This document shows positions 10,519-13,352 of a stretch of 13,352 nucleotides of DNA, piece after piece. The position numbers and the translations under genes are program-made. The notes beneath the pieces are model-generated. The model made no database searches. It was not told where the DNA came from and saw only the letters and a program-made list of their open reading frames with translations. This DNA is from CAIKZZ01 sp037443765 (GTDB taxonomy: Bacteria; Pseudomonadota; Gammaproteobacteria; Steroidobacterales; Steroidobacteraceae), in the NCBI GenBank assembly GCA_037443765.1, contig JBBINS010000075.1, positions 1-13,352 on the forward strand, read 5' to 3'. Positions within the stretch are counted from its first letter, which is position 1, and the number at the start of each line of letters is the position of its first letter.

Positions 10519-11199
10519 CAGGAGCGCCGCGCGGGACCGCTTGTCCTCGTACATCCGCCGGTCGGCGCTGTGGAGCAGCGTGCCGAGGGCCTGCGGGCAC
10601 TCCGGCGTGCACACCGACAGGCCGATGCTCACCTCGATCGGCCAGGCGTGCCGCGTCGCGTTGACCCGGGTCAGCACGGTCGCGAGCCGCCGGAGGATGA
10701 CCGCCGCGACGTCCGGCCGGGCCGCGCGCGTGACGACCGCAAACTCGTCGCCGCCAATCCGTCCGATGACGTCGCCGTTGCGGAACGTCGCACTGAGTAC
10801 GCAGGCCATCGCCCGCAGCAGCTCGTCGCCGGCGGCGTGCCCGTCGGTGTCGTTGACGAGCTTCAGGCGATCGACGTCGATGAAGAAGATCACGGCGCTC
10901 TGCCGCCGGCGCGCCGCCAGCATCAGCAGCCGCGAGCCGTCGCGCATGAAGCCGCGCCGATTGGCGAGCCCGGTCAGCGGGTCGGTGAATGCGGCGCGTG
11001 ACAAGCGCCACAGCAGCCGGGTCAGCCGGCGGACCCGCCCCGGCACCGCCGCGTCGTGCGCCGCGATGAGCAGCTGACGCAATTGCTGGTCGTCGTTGGC
11101 GCGAGCCGCCGGCGCGGCACCGTCCTGCGCATCGAACCGGACGACGTCGCCCCGCGACAGGACGTGGATCCGTGATGCCCCGCTCTGCCCACTATCCAT
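10507..11199 (-). CDS. Diguanylate cyclase (GGDEF domain protein)
   Basis: A 230-residue protein whose C-terminal part (about 70-230) is a complete GGDEF domain. It starts with FTDPLTGLANRRGF (71-84), then IFFIDVDRLKLVNDTDGHAAGDELL (105-128), RIGGDEFAVV (147-156) with an intact active-site motif at 149-153, and ADRRMYEDKR near the end. It should make cyclic di-GMP from two GTP. RNGD at 140-143 sits five residues before GGDEF and fits the inhibitory RxxD I-site. The first ~70 residues match no sensor domain I recognise and contain no membrane segment or signal peptide, so the protein appears cytoplasmic. The start at 11199 has a strong AAGGAAG ribosome site 6 bases upstream; longer in-frame starts lack this. 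It stands alone, converging on zapE. Confidence 0.92.
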   Translation of the reverse strand: MDSGQSGASRIHVLSRGDVVRFDAQDGAAPAARANDDQQLRQLLIAAHDAAVPGRVRRLTRLLWRLSRAAFTDPLTGLANRRGFMRDGSRLLMLAARRRQSAVIFFIDVDRLKLVNDTDGHAAGDELLRAMACVLSATFRNGDVIGRIGGDEFAVVTRAARPDVAAVILRRLATVLTRVNATRHAWPIEVSIGLSVCTPECPQALGTLLHSADRRMYEDKRSRAALLATD

Positions 11200-11255
11200 G
11201 TGCAGCTTCCTTCGCCGTCCACGCTGGGATGAAAGGATGCGAGCCCTGCGAGTCG

Positions 11256-11269
11256 GCCACGGTCGTGGC
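11256..11269. repeat. Inverted repeat upstream of the GGDEF gene
   Basis: GCCACG-GT-CGTGGC is a perfect 6-bp inverted repeat with a 2-base centre, 57 bp upstream of the diguanylate cyclase start. It could be an operator for that gene. Such short GC-rich repeats also arise by chance in this composition. Confidence 0.3.
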
Positions 11270-11407
11270 ACGCCTTGCGATGACGCTCAATGTCGCGCAC
11301 GTCGCGGCGAATTGCCAGTGCAGTTGCCGAACGCACCTACGCGAAAGGGCGGGTGCTGCGCGGCCGCAGGCGCATGCACTGCACCACGCGCCGGACCGGC
11401 TCGTCGC

Positions 11408-11439
11408 TGTTGGTCAATGGCAACACCGTCCGGCGGTGT
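11408..11439. repeat. Two overlapping inverted repeats
   Basis: TGTTG-gtcaatgg-CAACA (11408-11425) shares three bases with a second hairpin, ACACCG-tccgg-CGGTGT (11423-11439). The first is less GC-rich than its surroundings and has operator-like spacing (half-site centres 13 bp apart). The pair could act as alternative RNA structures or as an operator followed by a hairpin. It lies about 190 bp before the aapJ-like gene. Confidence 0.3.
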
Positions 11440-11629
11440 GCGGTGCCGTATCGACGCCGGGGCCGCCCCGCGGGGGCGCGGTAGCGACGCCGCAATCGCC
11501 CTGGCTGCGGCCGCCGGCGCGCCGGCAGCGCCGGCCGTCACGGCACTGCGAACACCGCCGGGCGCAGCAGCGGCCTTCGGGGACGCGACGCGCAACCGGG
11601 ACTCGTCCGTTACCGGGACACGTGCAGCG

Positions 11630-12486
11630 ATGAAGTCCGCCATTCCGACGGCCGTCACCGCCGGCGTTACGGCCGCCGCGACGGCGCTCACCCTCGCCGG
11701 CGCCGCGCCCGCGCGCGCCGCTAACCCGGCGGCGGCCGACATCGAGACCTGCAGGGCCGTCGGCGTCGCCGTGAACGGCCCGAAGTCCCGCGTCGCGGAC
11801 GCGCCGTTCGCGTCCGAGCTCGAGGCCGAGGAGGCGCTCAGCAAGGCCGCCGTCGACCTCGTCGTCGCGGTGACGCCCGACGCGACCGCGATGGGGCTCT
11901 CGGTCAACGTCTTCGGCCCGCCGGTCTGCTACGACGGCCAGGGCCAGCTGGTGCGCGGCGACGCGGCCGTCGCCTCGGTCGCCGGCCTCGCCGGCCGCAA
12001 GGCCGGCGTCGTCGAGGGCACCGACAACAAGGCGGTGCTGCTCGCTCGAATCGTCGCGCGCGGCATCGCGATCGTGGTGCCGCCGTTCCAGGAGGCAGGC
12101 GAGATGAAGACGGCCTCGCGGTACGGCACTGCGACGCCATCAGCGGCAGCGTCACGCGGTGGGTCCAGGTGCGCGCCACCGACGCGAAGCAGCTGGCTCG
12201 GAACAGCATCCTGCGGGGGCTCCCGACGCGGTCGCCGGTCGCACCCGCGTACCGCCGCGACGACGCGCAGTGGGCGATGATCGCTAACTTCACCGTGCAC
12301 TCGCTCGTGCAGGCCGAGGTCGGCGGCCTGACGCGCGACCGGGCGGCACCGATCATCGCGACCGTCGGCAACCACCGCGAGATCTACGAGCGGACGGTGG
12401 GCATGGCGAGTCCGGTAACGCGGTCGCGCGGCCTCGATGCGCTGTGGTCGCAGGGCGGTCCGACGCAGAGAGTGCCGCTGCAGTAG
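11630..12486 (+). pseudogene. aapJ: Broken AapJ-like amino-acid ABC transporter substrate-binding protein
   Basis: The first frame, from the ATG at 11630, starts with a Sec signal peptide (cleavage expected after APARA, residue 30). It then reads ADIETCRAVGVAV and CYDGQGQLVRGD, matching the AapJ/BztA segments D-V-CRAVAAAV and YYDGQGFMVRKD. Near 12109 the similarity moves to another frame, consistent with one missing base. It continues as CDAISGS, PVAPAYRRDDAQW, VGNHREIYERTVG and SPVTRSRGLDALW to the stop at 12484, all AapJ C-terminal landmarks. The joined product would be about 285 residues against roughly 340 for AapJ. About 45 residues are missing after the signal peptide and about 30-35 before VGNHREIYE. 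No permease or ATPase genes flank it. Decay is the simplest reading; a sequencing error could explain the frameshift but not the two gaps. Confidence 0.7.
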
Positions 12487-12567
12487 CACGCCGCCTCGGC
12501 GATCGGCGGCGCGCGACGGGCGACCGGGCCGAGGGAATCCCCGCCGGGGGCCTACCGGGCTCCGGCT

Positions 12568-12587
12568 TTGGTTACAATCGCAACCAA
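12568..12587 (+). promoter_or_regulatory. Palindromic operator overlapping the marR promoter
   Basis: TTGGTT-ACAATCGC-AACCAA has perfect 6-bp arms and ends two bases before the GTG start of marR. A -10-like TACAAT occupies 12573-12578 inside it. A regulator bound here would cover the promoter, which suits autoregulation by the MarR protein. Transcription from this -10 would begin close to or at the GTG, so the message may be leaderless. I see no good -35 box near 12550. The palindrome is seen; the binding protein is inferred. Confidence 0.6.
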
Positions 12588-12589
12588 CC

Positions 12590-13150
12590 GTGAAGCCCGC
12601 GATCCCCGCCGACCCCTCCCGCCCGCTCGAGCTGGAGCGCTTCCTGCCGTACCGGCTCTCGGTGCTCGCCAACACGATGAGCGCCGCGATCGCCGACGCC
12701 TACGCCGAGCGCTTCCAGCTGTCGATCCCCGAATGGCGCGTGCTCGCCGTGCTCGCGCGCGCGCCGGGGCTGTCGGCGGCGCAGGTCGCCGAGCGCACCG
12801 CGATGGACAAGGTCGCGGTCAGCCGCGCGGTCGGCTCGCTGGTACGGGCGCGCCGCATCGAGCGCAGCGTCGAGGAGTCCGACCGGCGTCGCTCGCACCT
12901 CACGCTGACGGCGCGCGGGCTCGCGGTGTACGAGGAGGTCGCGCCCTGGGCGCTGGCCTACGAAGAGGCGGTGCTGCGCGGCGTGCCGGTGCGCTCCCGC
13001 GCCAAGCTCGCGGCCCTGCTCGATGATCTGCTGGTGCGCGTGCGCACGATCCGCACTGCGCGCATCGAACCCCATCAACGCCCCGCGGCACCGTCCACCG
13101 GCGCGGCGCGACTGCACGACTCACGGACGGCACGAACTTCGAGGGGATGA
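12590..13150 (+). CDS. MarR-family transcriptional regulator
   Basis: A 186-residue winged-helix regulator. After a short Pro-rich start, the MarR domain covers about residues 15-155: FLPYRLSVLANTMSAAIADA (18-37), then FQLSIPEWRVLAVL (42-55), LSAAQVAERTAMDKVAVSRA (61-80) as helix-turn-helix with recognition helix, and the wing EESDRRRSHLTLTARG (95-110). The final 25 residues are low-complexity and look dispensable. GTG at 12590 is the only start in frame that keeps the N-terminal helix; upstream the frame has no plausible start and no Shine-Dalgarno is present. The gene ends 2 bp before the glutamate dehydrogenase start, so the two are likely one operon. The ligand is unknown; aromatic or phenolic acids are common for this family but nothing here shows it. 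Confidence 0.9.
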   Translation: MKPAIPADPSRPLELERFLPYRLSVLANTMSAAIADAYAERFQLSIPEWRVLAVLARAPGLSAAQVAERTAMDKVAVSRAVGSLVRARRIERSVEESDRRRSHLTLTARGLAVYEEVAPWALAYEEAVLRGVPVRSRAKLAALLDDLLVRVRTIRTARIEPHQRPAAPSTGAARLHDSRTARTSRG

Positions 13151-13152
13151 CC

Positions 13153-13352
13153 ATGCTCGGCAAAGTACCTGCAAGCCGCCTGCGACTGATCGAGGCGATC
13201 GTGCGCGCGGCGCGCGGCCGCGTGAAGGCGGCCGACCGCGCCCTGAGCGAGGCGTTCCTGCGCCGCTACTTCCGCGGCGTCGCCGACGAGGACCTGATCG
13301 CGCGCGGGCCGGCGGATCTCGCCGGCGCCGCGCTCGCCCAGCTCGCGGCGGC
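13153..13352 (+). CDS. gdhB: NAD-specific glutamate dehydrogenase, large type (N-terminal fragment)
   Basis: The first 66 codons of a gene that runs off the right edge. The peptide (SRLRLIEAIVRAARGRVKAA, then LSEAFLRRYFRGVADEDLIARGPADLAGAALAQLAA) resembles the N-terminus of the ~1600-residue bacterial NAD-glutamate dehydrogenases, where an F-x-R-x-Y-F/Y-R-G-V-x-x-E-D-L motif is followed by a D-L-x-G-A-A-L-x-H/Q-L motif. That enzyme oxidatively deaminates glutamate to 2-oxoglutarate. The ATG at 13153 lies 6 bases after the strong Shine-Dalgarno GAGGGG (13141-13146). An in-frame ATG at 13147 overlaps the marR stop as ATGA but abuts the ribosome site, so I prefer 13153. Only a short N-terminal piece is available, so the call rests on motif memory. 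Confidence 0.75.
   Translation, partial: MLGKVPASRLRLIEAIVRAARGRVKAADRALSEAFLRRYFRGVADEDLIARGPADLAGAALAQLAA

Larger units (their letters stand above)
11200..11629. other. 430-bp non-coding gap with inverted repeats
   Basis: I find no convincing gene here: the open frames encode Arg/Ala/Gly-rich strings with no family resemblance. It separates the divergent GGDEF gene from the broken aapJ-like gene, so it must hold the GGDEF promoter. Visible structures are GCCACG-GT-CGTGGC at 11256-11269, TGTTG-N8-CAACA at 11408-11425 overlapping ACACCG-TCCGG-CGGTGT at 11423-11439, and the GC hairpin CGCCCC-GCG-GGGGCG at 11464-11478. None has a T tract. Any of the first three could be a regulatory site; none matches an operator I can name. 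Confidence 0.5.

Noticed and set aside
11464..11478. GC-rich hairpin CGCCCC-GCG-GGGGCG as a terminator for a gene upstream.
   Set aside because: There is no T tract and no plus-strand gene ends nearby. It is kept only as part of the description of the gap.
11290..11484. A 64-codon plus-strand open frame in the 430-bp gap.
   Set aside because: It is Arg-rich with no ribosome site and no recognisable pattern, so I left it as non-coding.
11287..11907. A 206-codon minus-strand open frame across the non-coding gap and the aapJ-like gene.
   Set aside because: It is an Ala/Arg/Pro-rich string without motifs, and its lower half is antisense to the clear signal peptide and AapJ-like segment.

Overview
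The window is very GC-rich, with G or C at almost every third codon position. It carries genes typical of Proteobacteria: a Liu-type leucine/isovalerate catabolic set, a ZapE/AFG1 ATPase and the start of a large NAD-dependent glutamate dehydrogenase. A high-GC gamma- or betaproteobacterium is the best guess. Nothing here fixes the genus. All calls come from reading motifs by eye; no database search was made.

Left part (1-3713, minus strand): liuB, liuC and liuD, in transcription order, encode the methylcrotonyl-CoA carboxylase beta subunit, the methylglutaconyl-CoA hydratase and the carboxylase alpha subunit. liuD runs off the left edge. A 62-bp divergent promoter region (3714-3775) separates them from liuA (isovaleryl-CoA dehydrogenase) on the plus strand. 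This gap holds a perfect 13-bp palindrome of the kind bound by GntR/FCD regulators, and the gene directly after liuA, overlapping it by 4 bp, is a GntR/FCD regulator. The likely picture is a split, divergent liu regulon controlled from one central operator by a GntR protein, rather than by the better-known LiuR (MerR) or LiuQ (TetR) regulators.

Middle part (4951-10487, plus strand): after liuA and gntR come a small glutathione S-transferase, a ureohydrolase closest in remembered sequence to 4-guanidinobutyrase/agmatinase, an acetoacetyl-CoA synthetase and a ZapE-like ATPase. Acetoacetyl-CoA synthetase fits the leucine pathway, because HMG-CoA cleavage yields acetoacetate. The HMG-CoA lyase (LiuE) is not visible and may lie left of the window. 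The ureohydrolase, GST and ZapE are less obvious partners.

Right part (10507-13352): a convergent minus-strand diguanylate cyclase has an intact GGDEF motif and an I-site. A 430-bp non-coding gap with several inverted repeats follows. Next is a broken gene for an AapJ-like periplasmic amino-acid-binding protein, with a frameshift and missing segments. Last come a MarR regulator, whose GTG start lies just after a TTGGTT-N8-AACCAA palindrome overlapping a -10-like box, and the first 66 codons of a large NAD-glutamate dehydrogenase that appears co-transcribed with marR.

No tRNA, rRNA, CRISPR array, insertion sequence or integrase was seen. The most interesting items are the GntR-based control of a divergent liu locus, the loss of the usual metal ligands in that regulator, the decayed AapJ gene, and the marR-gdh unit with its promoter palindrome.
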